A stretch of 64,000 bases of DNA from Roseobacter litoralis Och 149 (GTDB lineage: Bacteria > Pseudomonadota > Alphaproteobacteria > Rhodobacterales > Rhodobacteraceae): assembly GCF_000154785.2 (NCBI RefSeq), contig NC_015728.1, positions 19,130-83,129 on the forward strand, written 5' to 3'. Within the stretch, counting starts at the first letter, position 1. The number at the start of each line of letters is the position of its first letter. Positions 1 through 7,837 of the stretch are shown one piece after another. The translations under genes and the position numbers were made by a program. A model generated the notes under the pieces. That model saw only the letters and a list, made by a program, of their open reading frames with translations, was not told the origin of the DNA and ran no database searches.

Positions 1-396
1 TTTTTCGGCTTTACCAACTGCCCCGACGTCTGCCCGACGACCCTATCTGAGGTCGCGGCGGTGATGGAGGGTCTGGGCGACGATGCCGCCAAGGTCCAGC
101 CGATTTTCATAACAATCGACCCTGAACGAGACACGCCCGCAGCACTCGCCGAATACGTCCCGCTGTTCGATGCGGGCATCATCGGGCTGACGGGCACGCC
201 GGAACAGATCGCCGCCACGTCCGAGACGTTTCCAATCTTCTTTGAGCGCGTCGAAGAGGCCGCAGCGCCGGATGGTTACACGATGGGCCACACGTCGCAT
301 CTGTTCCTCTTCGATCCCGACGCGGGCTTCGCCGACTCGTGGCCCTACGGCACCTCCGCCGAAGAGATCCTCGCCGATCTGGAAGAGAGGATCTGA
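1..396 (+). CDS. SCO1/SenC family copper chaperone, 5' truncated by window edge
   Basis: The reading frame is open from base 1, so the N-terminus lies outside the window. The visible 131 residues begin inside the thioredoxin-like fold and show the copper-binding CPDVC motif (Cys at visible residues 7 and 11), the DPERDT motif and the distal His in YTMGHTSHLF. SCO proteins deliver copper to cytochrome oxidase or act as periplasmic thiol reductases. A second SCO gene lies 1.6 kb downstream in the same run of genes, so this is one of two paralogues. It is followed after 5 nt by dsbB. Confidence 0.93.
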   Translation, partial: FFGFTNCPDVCPTTLSEVAAVMEGLGDDAAKVQPIFITIDPERDTPAALAEYVPLFDAGIIGLTGTPEQIAATSETFPIFFERVEEAAAPDGYTMGHTSHLFLFDPDAGFADSWPYGTSAEEILADLEERI

Positions 397-401
397 CCGA
401 A

Positions 402-824
402 ATGAACCGCATATCCGGAGAAACAGCCCTCGGGCTGGCGTGGATCATCGCACTCGTCGCCTCGCTTGCCGTGCTTTTTATCGGCGAGGTGCTGGGGCAG
501 ACGCCCTGTTTGCTGTGCTGGTTCCAGCGCGCCTTCATGTTTCCCTTGGCCATTGTCCTCGGGCTCGGCCTTTGGTGGCGGGACGGCCGCGTGGGGCGCT
601 ACGGCATCGCATTGGCGCTTGGCGGCGGCGCAATCGCCCTCTGGCACATGGGGCTGTACGTCGGTCTTGTTCCCGAACGCATCCAGCCCTGCACGGCCAC
701 CGGCCCCTCTTGCACCGATGACAACCAACTGGTCTTCGGCATCCCGATCCCGCTGATGGCGCTCGCCGCCTTCGCGCTGATCGGGGCGCTGTCGGCCCTT
801 TCATTGAAGGACACACGAACATGA
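402..824 (+). CDS. dsbB: Disulfide bond formation protein DsbB
   Basis: This 140-residue inner-membrane protein has four hydrophobic segments and the DsbB cysteine pairs: CLLC (C36, C39) after the first helix and C97/C104 in the second periplasmic loop. DsbB reoxidises DsbA and passes electrons to quinone. The ATG at 402 is chosen because it follows the sco stop by 5 nt and matches the usual DsbB N-terminus. The stop overlaps the next start by 4 nt (ATGA), and that gene is DsbA-like, so the two form a local oxidase pair. A second DsbB is at 11523-12038. Confidence 0.93.
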   Translation: MNRISGETALGLAWIIALVASLAVLFIGEVLGQTPCLLCWFQRAFMFPLAIVLGLGLWWRDGRVGRYGIALALGGGAIALWHMGLYVGLVPERIQPCTATGPSCTDDNQLVFGIPIPLMALAAFALIGALSALSLKDTRT

Positions 825-1480
825 ACCGACGCGGCCTGATCCTGTCCGTTCTCGCCCTCGGCGTCGCCGGTTTCGGCGGAGCCACCTGGTTTGCAACCCG
901 CCCCGGCCCGGTGGCCGAAGCGGAGCCTGTTGCGCCGGAACTCGCGGACGCGATGATCCGCCCCTACTCGCCCATCCTCGGGCCTGCGGAAGCGCCCGTC
1001 ACGATCGTCGAATTCTTCGATCCGGCCTGCGAGGCCTGTCGCGCCTTTCATCCCATCGTGAAGGACATCATGGCCGAGCATGGGGATGCTGTCCGCGTCG
1101 TGATCCGCTACACGCCCTTCCACGGCGCGGCATCCGAGGAAGCGATCCGCGTGCTCGAGGCGGCGCGCATGCAGGACGTTTACGTGCCGGTGCTTGAGGC
1201 CGTTCTGCGGGAACAGCCGAGATGGGCGTCGCACGGTGCCCCGGCGCCTGGCCTGATCCTTCAGATCGCCGCCACGGCCGGACTCGATGCCGAGGCCGCG
1301 CGCACGCAAATGCTGGCACCCGATGTCGTGGCGATCCTGAACCAGGATCGTGCTGACGTCGAGACCGTGGGAATTCGCCAGACGCCCACATTCTTCGTGA
1401 ACGGCAAGCCGCTCGATCCATTCGGAGAGGCAGAATTGCGTCGTCTGGTGGCTGCCGAAGTCGCTGCCGCGCAAAGCTGA
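821..1480 (+). CDS. DsbA-family thiol oxidoreductase
   Basis: This 219-residue protein has an N-terminal membrane anchor or signal (RRGLILSVLALGVAGFGGA), then a thioredoxin fold with active site CEAC (C70, C73) inside FFDPACEACRAFHP. The cis-Pro loop reads QTPTFFVNG and an insert of helices lies between, as in DsbA/DsbG-like proteins. It overlaps dsbB by 4 nt, so the two are probably translationally coupled and act together in the periplasm. The CEAC dipeptide differs from the CPHC of classical DsbA, so whether it is an oxidase or isomerase is open. Confidence 0.9.
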   Translation: MNRRGLILSVLALGVAGFGGATWFATRPGPVAEAEPVAPELADAMIRPYSPILGPAEAPVTIVEFFDPACEACRAFHPIVKDIMAEHGDAVRVVIRYTPFHGAASEEAIRVLEAARMQDVYVPVLEAVLREQPRWASHGAPAPGLILQIAATAGLDAEAARTQMLAPDVVAILNQDRADVETVGIRQTPTFFVNGKPLDPFGEAELRRLVAAEVAAAQS

Positions 1481-1503
1481 ATAGAAAGGGCAGGATCAGA
1501 ACG

Positions 1504-1971
1504 ATGAAAAAGTATATTTTGACCAGCACACTGGCGGCGCTTTTGACCCTTGGAGGGTTCTCAGCGCCCGCGCTGGCCGGACTCGAGTATGTTGTCGTCG
1601 AGAACGCGTGGTCCCGCGCCTCCATCGGGATGAACCGTCCCGGGGCCGCTTACATGACGATCCGCAACACTGGCGACGAGCCAGTGACGCTGATCGGCCT
1701 TACAACACCGCTCGCGATGATGCCCGAAATTCACGAGACGAAGACAAATGCCGAAGGTGTGAGTTCCATGAGCCCGGCGGGGGAGATCGCGATCGCCCCG
1801 GGCGAGAGCGTCGCGCTCGAACCGGGGGGCCTGCACGCAATGCTGATGCGGCTACAAGAACCGATGACGGAAGGGGACACCTTTCCGCTGACCCTGCTTT
1901 TCGACGACGGAGGCGAAGTGACGGTCGAGGTGCCGATCCTTGGAATCGCCGCGCGGGGGCCAGAGGACTGA
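1504..1971 (+). CDS. Periplasmic copper chaperone PCuAC (DUF461)
   Basis: This 155-residue protein has a signal peptide ending around APALAG. It carries the PCuAC copper site, H77-X11-M89-X21-H111-X-M113, in the expected spacing. Family members bind Cu(I) in the periplasm and hand it to SCO or to the CuA centre of cytochrome oxidase. It lies between two SCO genes, which fits a copper-delivery unit, although in this metal-resistance setting it may serve mainly as a buffer. Its stop shares one base with the next ATG. Confidence 0.93.
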   Translation: MKKYILTSTLAALLTLGGFSAPALAGLEYVVVENAWSRASIGMNRPGAAYMTIRNTGDEPVTLIGLTTPLAMMPEIHETKTNAEGVSSMSPAGEIAIAPGESVALEPGGLHAMLMRLQEPMTEGDTFPLTLLFDDGGEVTVEVPILGIAARGPED

Positions 1972-2597
1972 TGCGGCGACGGGCGATCCTGGGGTACGGG
2001 GCGGCTGGTGTCGGGGCGGTCGCCCTGATGCTCTTCGTCGGTTGGTGGCAGGTCGATGGACCCGGTGGACCCGAACCTGTCGGGCAGCGGCCTGTGGCCC
2101 TGACCGAGATGGATTTCCGTCTGACGGATCATGAGGGCAACGCGGTCGGGCCAGAAACCCTGATCGGTCGCCCGACGATGGCGTTCTTCGGCTTCACCTA
2201 CTGTCCCGATGTCTGCCCGACCACGCTCTCGGACATTTCGGGATGGCTCGACGATCTGGGAGACGAGGCCGACGAAATGAACGTGGTTTTCATCACGGTC
2301 GATCCCGAGCGCGACACTGTCGAAACGATGGCCGAATATGTCGGCTACTTCCATCCTGGGATACGTGGCTGGACGGGACCGGAAGAGCAGATCGCGCGCG
2401 TCGCGGACGGCTTCCGCGCCACCTACGAGCGGGTGCCGACGGAGAGCGGCGATTACACGATGAACCACACCGCGAGCGTCTTCCTGTTCGCAGCCTCTGG
2501 GCGGTTCGTCACCATGATCGACTATCACGAACCCAGAGAATTCGCGGTGCCGAAAATTCGCCGCGCGCTAGCAGAAGAAATGGAGGGGGCGACATGA
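1971..2597 (+). CDS. SCO1/SenC family protein
   Basis: This 208-residue protein has one N-terminal membrane anchor (about residues 8-26) and a thioredoxin-like domain. Copper ligands are present: CPDVC (C78, C82) in FGFTYCPDVCPTT and H166 in DYTMNHTASVFLF. The ATG at 1971 overlaps the PCuAC stop by one base, which favours this start over upstream codons in the same frame. Together with PCuAC and the partial SCO at the left edge it makes a periplasmic copper-handling set. Its stop overlaps the next gene by 4 nt. Confidence 0.93.
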   Translation: MRRRAILGYGAAGVGAVALMLFVGWWQVDGPGGPEPVGQRPVALTEMDFRLTDHEGNAVGPETLIGRPTMAFFGFTYCPDVCPTTLSDISGWLDDLGDEADEMNVVFITVDPERDTVETMAEYVGYFHPGIRGWTGPEEQIARVADGFRATYERVPTESGDYTMNHTASVFLFAASGRFVTMIDYHEPREFAVPKIRRALAEEMEGAT

Positions 2598-3967
2598 GGC
2601 TCAGAACTTTGGCGGCGGGTGTCGCAATTGCGGGGACGGTTTCGGGAGCGGCTATCGCCATCTCTGATTTCATGTCGAAAGAACCCGTGCCGCCGGAACT
2701 TGCCCAGGCAGGTAGCTGGATGCCCCAAGGTCCTGAAGCCCCTAGAAACGTTGAAATCCTCGTGACGCTGCCCGCGACGGCATGGGCAGAGGATGCACCC
2801 GACCTCGGCCCCCTACCCCTTCTGCAGGTCGCGTTTGCCGACAGGCCGGTAAGGGCGATCGAGCCACCGCTGTCGACGTGGTCGCGCGACATTGCACCTG
2901 GCGAGACGCTCGATTTCTTGCTGTCCGAAGCTGGACTTGCGGCACCTGACAGAGCCGAAGTTGCCCTCGCGCTTGGCGCGGAATACGATCTGCGACGGCT
3001 GCGGCCGGGGCACTCGGTCACTGTCGCTTCGACCGTGGACGGCAGCCCCCGCACCGTCTCACTCGCCGTCGAGGACGGGGTTCGGATCGAGGTGGTTTTC
3101 GGCGAGAAGTTGTCCACGCAGGTCGTGGCTCCGGATCCGGAGATCGTAACCCTTGCCGGCGAAGCGGTGATCTACAGCTCGATCTTCGCGGCACTCGACG
3201 AAGCCGGCATACCCGCCCGTTTTTCCGTGGACCTTGCGCAGATGCTGGGTGGGACCGTGGACTTCCGCCGCGAGTTGGCCGGTGGCGAGACACTAAGGCT
3301 TCTCTGGCGCGAGGCGCGTGTGGGCGAGGACAGGATCGGACAGCCCGAGCTCGCCTTCGCCGCATTGGAGATCGGCGGTTCGCTTTACGAGATCGTATGG
3401 CCAAACGACGGCAGCGGTCAGGCGACGATCTACGTCGATGGCGAGGTGCTGCGCGTCTTCGCACAGCCGGTCGAGGGTGCGCGCCTCAGCTCGGTGTTCG
3501 GACGCCGTACGCATCCGGTCTTTGGCAACGTCCGGATGCACACCGGCGTCGATTTCGCAGCGGCACGTGGGACACCGGTTCAATCGACGGCACCGGGGCG
3601 GGTCAGTTTCATCGGCTGGCGGGGCGGCTATGGTCGAGTGGTCGAAATCGCCCACGGCTCCGACACCATGACGCGCTACGCGCATCTGAGCGCCGTGCCG
3701 GAAGACCTGGCACAAGGCCAACGCGTTGCGGCGGGAGATGTGATCGGCCGCGTCGGCGCGACTGGTACGGCGACAGGTCCGAACCTGCACTACGAAGTCC
3801 TCGTGGATGGGCGCCCGACTGACCCCCTCGCTGACGACCGGCTCGCCGAAGCAGCCGAGAGCGAAGCGGATGATACCGCCGCGCTCTCGCGTCTGGCCGA
3901 GGCGCGCGCGCTTCTGAATCAAAACCTCGGCAGCGAGATTGCCGAAACGACAACCGAAAGGCTCTGA
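2594..3967 (+). CDS. M23 family (LytM-type) peptidoglycan endopeptidase
   Basis: This 457-residue exported protein has an N-terminal signal or anchor. A long central region with an OapA/LysM-like segment (around ETLDFLLSEAGL) leads to a C-terminal M23 domain. Zinc ligands are visible as HTGVD (after THPVFGNVRM), the downstream RYAHLS, and the NLHYEV strand that carries the third ligand. Such enzymes cut peptide cross-links in the cell wall. It overlaps the SCO gene by 4 nt, so it is part of the copper operon. Its presence, with lspA, lnt and four L,D-transpeptidases elsewhere, points to envelope repair as part of the island. Confidence 0.9.
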   Translation: MRLRTLAAGVAIAGTVSGAAIAISDFMSKEPVPPELAQAGSWMPQGPEAPRNVEILVTLPATAWAEDAPDLGPLPLLQVAFADRPVRAIEPPLSTWSRDIAPGETLDFLLSEAGLAAPDRAEVALALGAEYDLRRLRPGHSVTVASTVDGSPRTVSLAVEDGVRIEVVFGEKLSTQVVAPDPEIVTLAGEAVIYSSIFAALDEAGIPARFSVDLAQMLGGTVDFRRELAGGETLRLLWREARVGEDRIGQPELAFAALEIGGSLYEIVWPNDGSGQATIYVDGEVLRVFAQPVEGARLSSVFGRRTHPVFGNVRMHTGVDFAAARGTPVQSTAPGRVSFIGWRGGYGRVVEIAHGSDTMTRYAHLSAVPEDLAQGQRVAAGDVIGRVGATGTATGPNLHYEVLVDGRPTDPLADDRLAEAAESEADDTAALSRLAEARALLNQNLGSEIAETTTERL

Positions 3968-3970
3968 CCC

Positions 3971-4426
3971 ATGAAACGTATGACCCAAGCTCTTGCCATC
4001 ACGCTCGCCCTGTTCCCGGCGGCACAGGCCCTCGCAGAGGCAACGGCGATCGACGTCCGCAAGACGAACGGTTGCGGCTGCTGCCTCTCGTGGATGAACC
4101 ATCTCGAAGAAAACGGGTTTGCGCCGACGGGCGAGAACATGTTCGGTGGGTCGTTGGTTCGCTTCAAGCTCGACAACGGCGTGCCGCAGCGCATGGTCTC
4201 CTGCCACACCGCGCTCATTGATGGCTACGTGATCGAAGGCCATGTCCCAGCCGCTGACATCCGCCGCCTTCTCGAGGAGCGCCCGGACGCCGTCGGCCTC
4301 GCCGTTCCGGGGATGCCCTATGGCTCGCCCGGCATGGGGCCAGAAGACGACCGCGAGGCCTATGATGTCTTCCTCATCCGCAAGGACGGGTCGACGGAAG
4401 TCTTTTCGAGCTACGCCGAAGGATAA
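3971..4426 (+). CDS. DUF411 family metal-binding protein
   Basis: This 151-residue protein has a cleavable signal peptide ending around QALAEA. The DUF411 signature KTNGCGCCLSW (C35, C37, C38) is followed by MVSCHTALIDGYVIEGHVP, which contributes another Cys and two His. Members of this family are common beside copper genes and are thought to bind copper in the periplasm, but the biochemical role is poorly defined. It is 3 nt from the peptidase gene and 12 nt from the ZIP gene, in one transcription unit. Confidence 0.88.
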   Translation: MKRMTQALAITLALFPAAQALAEATAIDVRKTNGCGCCLSWMNHLEENGFAPTGENMFGGSLVRFKLDNGVPQRMVSCHTALIDGYVIEGHVPAADIRRLLEERPDAVGLAVPGMPYGSPGMGPEDDREAYDVFLIRKDGSTEVFSSYAEG

Positions 4427-4438
4427 TCTGGCCCGCCC

Positions 4439-5221
4439 ATGGAAAATCTGTCTCCGATAATGCTCGGCTTTCTCGGAAGTCTCGCTGCCGGTTCGCTCAC
4501 GGCAGTCGGGGCAGCTCCCGTGCTGTTCGGGCGCATCCCGTCCCGGGCCACGCGCGATCTGTCGCTCGGCTTCGCTGCCGGTGTCATGCTGTCAGCCTCG
4601 TTCTTTTCGCTGATCATCCCGGCATTGGATGCGGCAGAGCCAATGTTCGAAAACGGCGCGATGCCTGCGGCCATCGTATGCGTCTCGATCCTTCTGGGCA
4701 TGGGGGCTGTCGCGCTGATGAACGAAAAGCTGCCGCACGAGCACTTCAAGACGGGACGCGAAGGGCCCGAAGCGGCGTCTTTGCGGCGGGTCTGGCTGTT
4801 CATCATCGCGATCACGATCCACAACTTCCCCGAAGGCCTCGCGGTCGGGGTCGGCTTCGGATCCGGAGGTATGGAGGGCGGTCTGCCGCTCGCCATCGGC
4901 ATCGGGCTTCAGAATGCGCCCGAAGGATTGGCCGTCGCTGTATCTCTGCTGGGCGAGGGATATCCGAAGCTGCGCGCCTGGGGCATCGCGGCGCTGACGG
5001 GCATGGTCGAGCCGATTGGCGGCCTGCTCGGGGCCGGGATCATCACACTGTCGGAACCGCTGCTGCCTTGGGGTCTGGCCTTTGCCGCGGGAGCGATGCT
5101 CTACGTCATCAGCCACGAAATCATCCCTGAAACCCATCGCAGCGGCCATCAGAACAGGGCAACGCTCGGGCTGGCAGTCGGGCTCGTTCTGATGCTGTTC
5201 CTTGATGTCTGGTTGGGATGA
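4439..5221 (+). CDS. ZIP family metal transporter
   Basis: This 260-residue protein has about eight membrane segments. The transport-site motifs are HNFPEG (residues 128-133) and QNAPEG (about 159-163). A short acidic/His loop, NEKLPHEHF, sits between helices where ZIP proteins usually carry a metal-binding loop. ZIP proteins usually move Zn, Fe or Mn into the cytoplasm, so importing a metal from within a copper-resistance operon is notable. It may restore zinc lost to copper competition. The symmetrical bacterial type resembles ZupT/GufA, but substrate cannot be read from sequence. Confidence 0.88.
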   Translation: MENLSPIMLGFLGSLAAGSLTAVGAAPVLFGRIPSRATRDLSLGFAAGVMLSASFFSLIIPALDAAEPMFENGAMPAAIVCVSILLGMGAVALMNEKLPHEHFKTGREGPEAASLRRVWLFIIAITIHNFPEGLAVGVGFGSGGMEGGLPLAIGIGLQNAPEGLAVAVSLLGEGYPKLRAWGIAALTGMVEPIGGLLGAGIITLSEPLLPWGLAFAAGAMLYVISHEIIPETHRSGHQNRATLGLAVGLVLMLFLDVWLG

Positions 5222-5225
5222 GGCA

Positions 5226-5708
5226 ATGTCACTAAACAAGGTATCTCCGGTTATCGGCGTCTTCGCGGCGCTTGCTGCGTTCGCGATTGATCAGATCACC
5301 AAAGCCATTGTCGTTGCGAATTCCGCCACTTTAAGCGCCGGGATTTCCGTGTTTCCGCGATTCAACCTCGTCTTTTATCGTAATGACGGCGTGACTTTCG
5401 GGATGCTGGGCGGCGCGCCGTGGTGGAGCCTCATCGCTCTCGCTCTTGTCATCTGTGTTTGGCTGGGGATTATGCTGTTTCGCGCCGACAATGCGGTCGA
5501 AACGCTTGCCTATGGCGCGATGATTGGCGGAGCCCTGGGCAATGTCATCGATCGTGTGCGGTATCGGGCTGTAACAGACTTTCTCGATTTCTACATTGGC
5601 ACAACACATTGGCCTGCCTTCAACTTGGCCGATGTATTTGTCGTCAGTGGCGTGGGGCTCTTGCTCGCCGCGCCATGGATCAGCGCGCGGCGTTCGATCA
5701 AGTCGTGA
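5226..5708 (+). CDS. lspA: Lipoprotein signal peptidase II
   Basis: This 160-residue membrane protein has four helices and the two aspartate motifs of signal peptidase II: GNVIDRVRYRAVTDFLDF and FNLADVFVVSG. It removes lipoprotein signal peptides. The ATG at 5226 is preferred to in-frame TTG/ATG codons at 5202 and 5205 because those lie inside the ZIP gene; the chosen start is 5 nt past its stop. The stop overlaps the lnt start in GTGA. The usual chromosomal lspA is not linked to metal genes, so this is probably an extra copy. Confidence 0.92.
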   Translation: MSLNKVSPVIGVFAALAAFAIDQITKAIVVANSATLSAGISVFPRFNLVFYRNDGVTFGMLGGAPWWSLIALALVICVWLGIMLFRADNAVETLAYGAMIGGALGNVIDRVRYRAVTDFLDFYIGTTHWPAFNLADVFVVSGVGLLLAAPWISARRSIKS

Positions 5709-7252
5709 AGCCGGAAATTCTGAACCGCATCGCTCTGCGCCACCGTTTTCTTTCGCGGATGACGCTTGGTTTCGTCGCCGGGGCGCTGACCGTTCTGACT
5801 TTCCCGCCTTTCTCGCTTCTCTTGCTTGTTCCCATTGCCTATTCCGCGTTGTTTGTCGGTCTTCGCGATCTCTCCTTCGGGCGCGCTTTCCTCGTCGGCT
5901 GGGCATTTGGTCTTGGCCAGTTCGGTTTCGGGATTTCGTGGATTGCAGAGAGTTTCTACGTCGAGGCCGAGCGGTTTGGGACGATGGCGATCCCGGCGGT
6001 CGCGGGATTGTCCGCAGGTCTCGCGATTTTCCCAGCCATTGCCGCCGCGCTTTTTGCCGAAATCGCGCGGCGCGGAGCCATGGGCAGTCTCTTGGCCTGC
6101 CTCCTGTTCGCGACCTCCTGGACCGCTGCCGAGTGGTTGCGAGGTCACGTTTTGACAGGATTTCCGTGGAACCTCGCCAGCTACGCTCTGGTCGATTACG
6201 CCGCTTTTCGCCAGCCCGCCGCCTGGGTCGGAAGCTATGGGTTAAGCTTTCTCACCGTGTTCGTTGCGGTACTCCCCGGCGCGGCTGCCATGGCGTCCGG
6301 GCGGCAACGATTGACCATCTCGCTCATGGCGCTGGCCGGCATAGCGACGATGTGGGCTGTCGGCACGCTTCGCCTCCAGTCGGATGCACAACAGCCATCC
6401 GGTGTCGACCTGCGCATTGTCCAAGGCAACATTCCACAAGAGGAGAAATGGGCGCCCGAGAACCGCGAGGCGACATTCGCGCGCTATCTTGAGCTTTCAA
6501 CCCGGCGCGGCGATTTCGACGTTCTTCTCTGGCCGGAAACCGCCTTTCCGGGTTTCCTCGATGAGGATACGGAGGCGCAGACCCGCATTGCCGCTGCGCT
6601 ACCAGAAGGCAGCGTGCTGCTCACCGGGGTGCCGGACCGGGTACCGAGCGAGGATGGCACCCGATATTTCAACACGGTCCAGGCTTTTGGCGCGACCGGC
6701 GGAATCCTGACCGGATACGCGAAACACCATCTCGTACCCTTCGGCGAATATGTGCCATTCCGCGGCTGGTTGCCCATCGAGCGGCTCACGGCGGGTCTGG
6801 GCGATTTTACGCCCGGACCGGGCCCGAGAACGCTTGCGCTTCCGGGTGTGCCGCTGGTCGCCGTGGCGATCTGCTATGAGATCATCTTCCCAGGGCATGT
6901 GGTCGACGACCTGTTCCGGCCGGACTGGATTTTGAACGCGACAAACGATGCCTGGTTTGGCACCAGCATCGGACCCGAGCAGCATCTGGCTTCCGCACGT
7001 ATGCGCGCCGTAGAGGAAGGCCTTCCAGTCATCCGAGCCGCGAATACGGGCATCTCTGCGGTCATCGACGCGAGCGGAGAGATCGTTGCGCGGCTCGATA
7101 CCGGCGAAACGGGCATCATCGACGCTAGCCTGCCCTCCGCGCGACCGCCGACACTCTACGCGAGCTTCGGGGACTGGATGCTGTTGGCGCTCATCTTGGC
7201 TTCGTGGAGCTGGGCAATGGCGCCAATGCGACGGCTCACTACCGCCGCATGA
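5705..7252 (+). CDS. lnt: Apolipoprotein N-acyltransferase
   Basis: This 515-residue protein has several N-terminal membrane helices and a periplasmic nitrilase domain. The three catalytic motifs are visible: LLWPETAFPG (Glu), YAKHHLVPFGEYVPFR (Lys) and VAICYEIIFP (Cys). It N-acylates lipoproteins after LspA. The GTG at 5705 overlaps the lspA stop by 4 nt and gives the family's usual length (E. coli Lnt is 512 residues); an in-frame ATG at 5759 would remove only the first residues. The lspA-lnt pair would mature the many lipoproteins encoded on this island. Confidence 0.93.
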   Translation: MKPEILNRIALRHRFLSRMTLGFVAGALTVLTFPPFSLLLLVPIAYSALFVGLRDLSFGRAFLVGWAFGLGQFGFGISWIAESFYVEAERFGTMAIPAVAGLSAGLAIFPAIAAALFAEIARRGAMGSLLACLLFATSWTAAEWLRGHVLTGFPWNLASYALVDYAAFRQPAAWVGSYGLSFLTVFVAVLPGAAAMASGRQRLTISLMALAGIATMWAVGTLRLQSDAQQPSGVDLRIVQGNIPQEEKWAPENREATFARYLELSTRRGDFDVLLWPETAFPGFLDEDTEAQTRIAAALPEGSVLLTGVPDRVPSEDGTRYFNTVQAFGATGGILTGYAKHHLVPFGEYVPFRGWLPIERLTAGLGDFTPGPGPRTLALPGVPLVAVAICYEIIFPGHVVDDLFRPDWILNATNDAWFGTSIGPEQHLASARMRAVEEGLPVIRAANTGISAVIDASGEIVARLDTGETGIIDASLPSARPPTLYASFGDWMLLALILASWSWAMAPMRRLTTAA

Positions 7253-7261
7253 GAAAGACCG

Positions 7262-7774
7262 TCATGCAAAGATGTGGATAGGTGTTCCGTCTTTCACCAT
7301 TGCATAGATGTCCTCGATCTGCCGATCTGTGACCGCGATGCAGCCAGCTGTCCAGTCGCGGACGTCCGTTGGGTCGATGCCCGGGCGTGGACCACCATGG
7401 ATGAAGATGTCGCCGCCGGGGGAAAGGCCCTGCGCTTCGGCAAAGGCGATGTCGACCTCGTTCGGATAAGAGATACCAACTGAAAGATGATACGTACTTT
7501 CAGGGTTGCGCTTATCTACTATGTAGGTGCCCTCCGGGGTCCGGCCGTCTCCCTCGAATTGCTTGTGACCCTCAGGAGCGAAACCCAGCCCGACCGGATA
7601 GGTTTGCAATACGCGATCGGCTCCGTCGAGAACAAGCAAGCGCTGTCCCTTATAAAGCCGAACACGGGTCACCTCGGGTCCGCCATAGCTGCGGAACTTG
7701 CTGGCACAGCCGGACAAAAACGCTGCCAACCCGCCCAACAGGACGGCACGGCGGGGAAATCGGATGGTTTTCAC
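7262..7774 (-). CDS. L,D-transpeptidase (YkuD), lipoprotein form
   Basis: This 170-residue protein has a lipobox (LSGC, lipid Cys at 23) and a YkuD domain with FIHGGPRPG and the catalytic DWTAGCIAVTD (Cys 145). L,D-transpeptidases form 3-3 cross-links or attach proteins to peptidoglycan. It lies 63 nt downstream of the zntA-like ATPase on the same strand and is probably co-transcribed with it. It converges with lnt with 9 nt between the genes. It is not close in sequence to the Tat-type enzymes at 10674 and 48291, so it is a separate subfamily. Confidence 0.9.
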   Translation of the reverse strand: MKTIRFPRRAVLLGGLAAFLSGCASKFRSYGGPEVTRVRLYKGQRLLVLDGADRVLQTYPVGLGFAPEGHKQFEGDGRTPEGTYIVDKRNPESTYHLSVGISYPNEVDIAFAEAQGLSPGGDIFIHGGPRPGIDPTDVRDWTAGCIAVTDRQIEDIYAMVKDGTPIHIFA

Positions 7775-7837
7775 TGCTCGATGCCTCTTTCGTGAGGTCT
7801 GATATGGACCTTACGTTACCTTGCAAATGCTGCGTGA

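Noticed and set aside
2243..2593. Upstream extension of the M23 peptidase frame
   Set aside because: It lies entirely within the SCO gene in another frame; the ATG at 2594 overlaps the SCO stop by 4 nt, as with its neighbours.
7805..7830. Possible third ECF promoter before the 7262 L,D-transpeptidase (GGTAACGTAAGG)
   Set aside because: Only the -35-like part is present; no CGTCTW follows at 15 nt.
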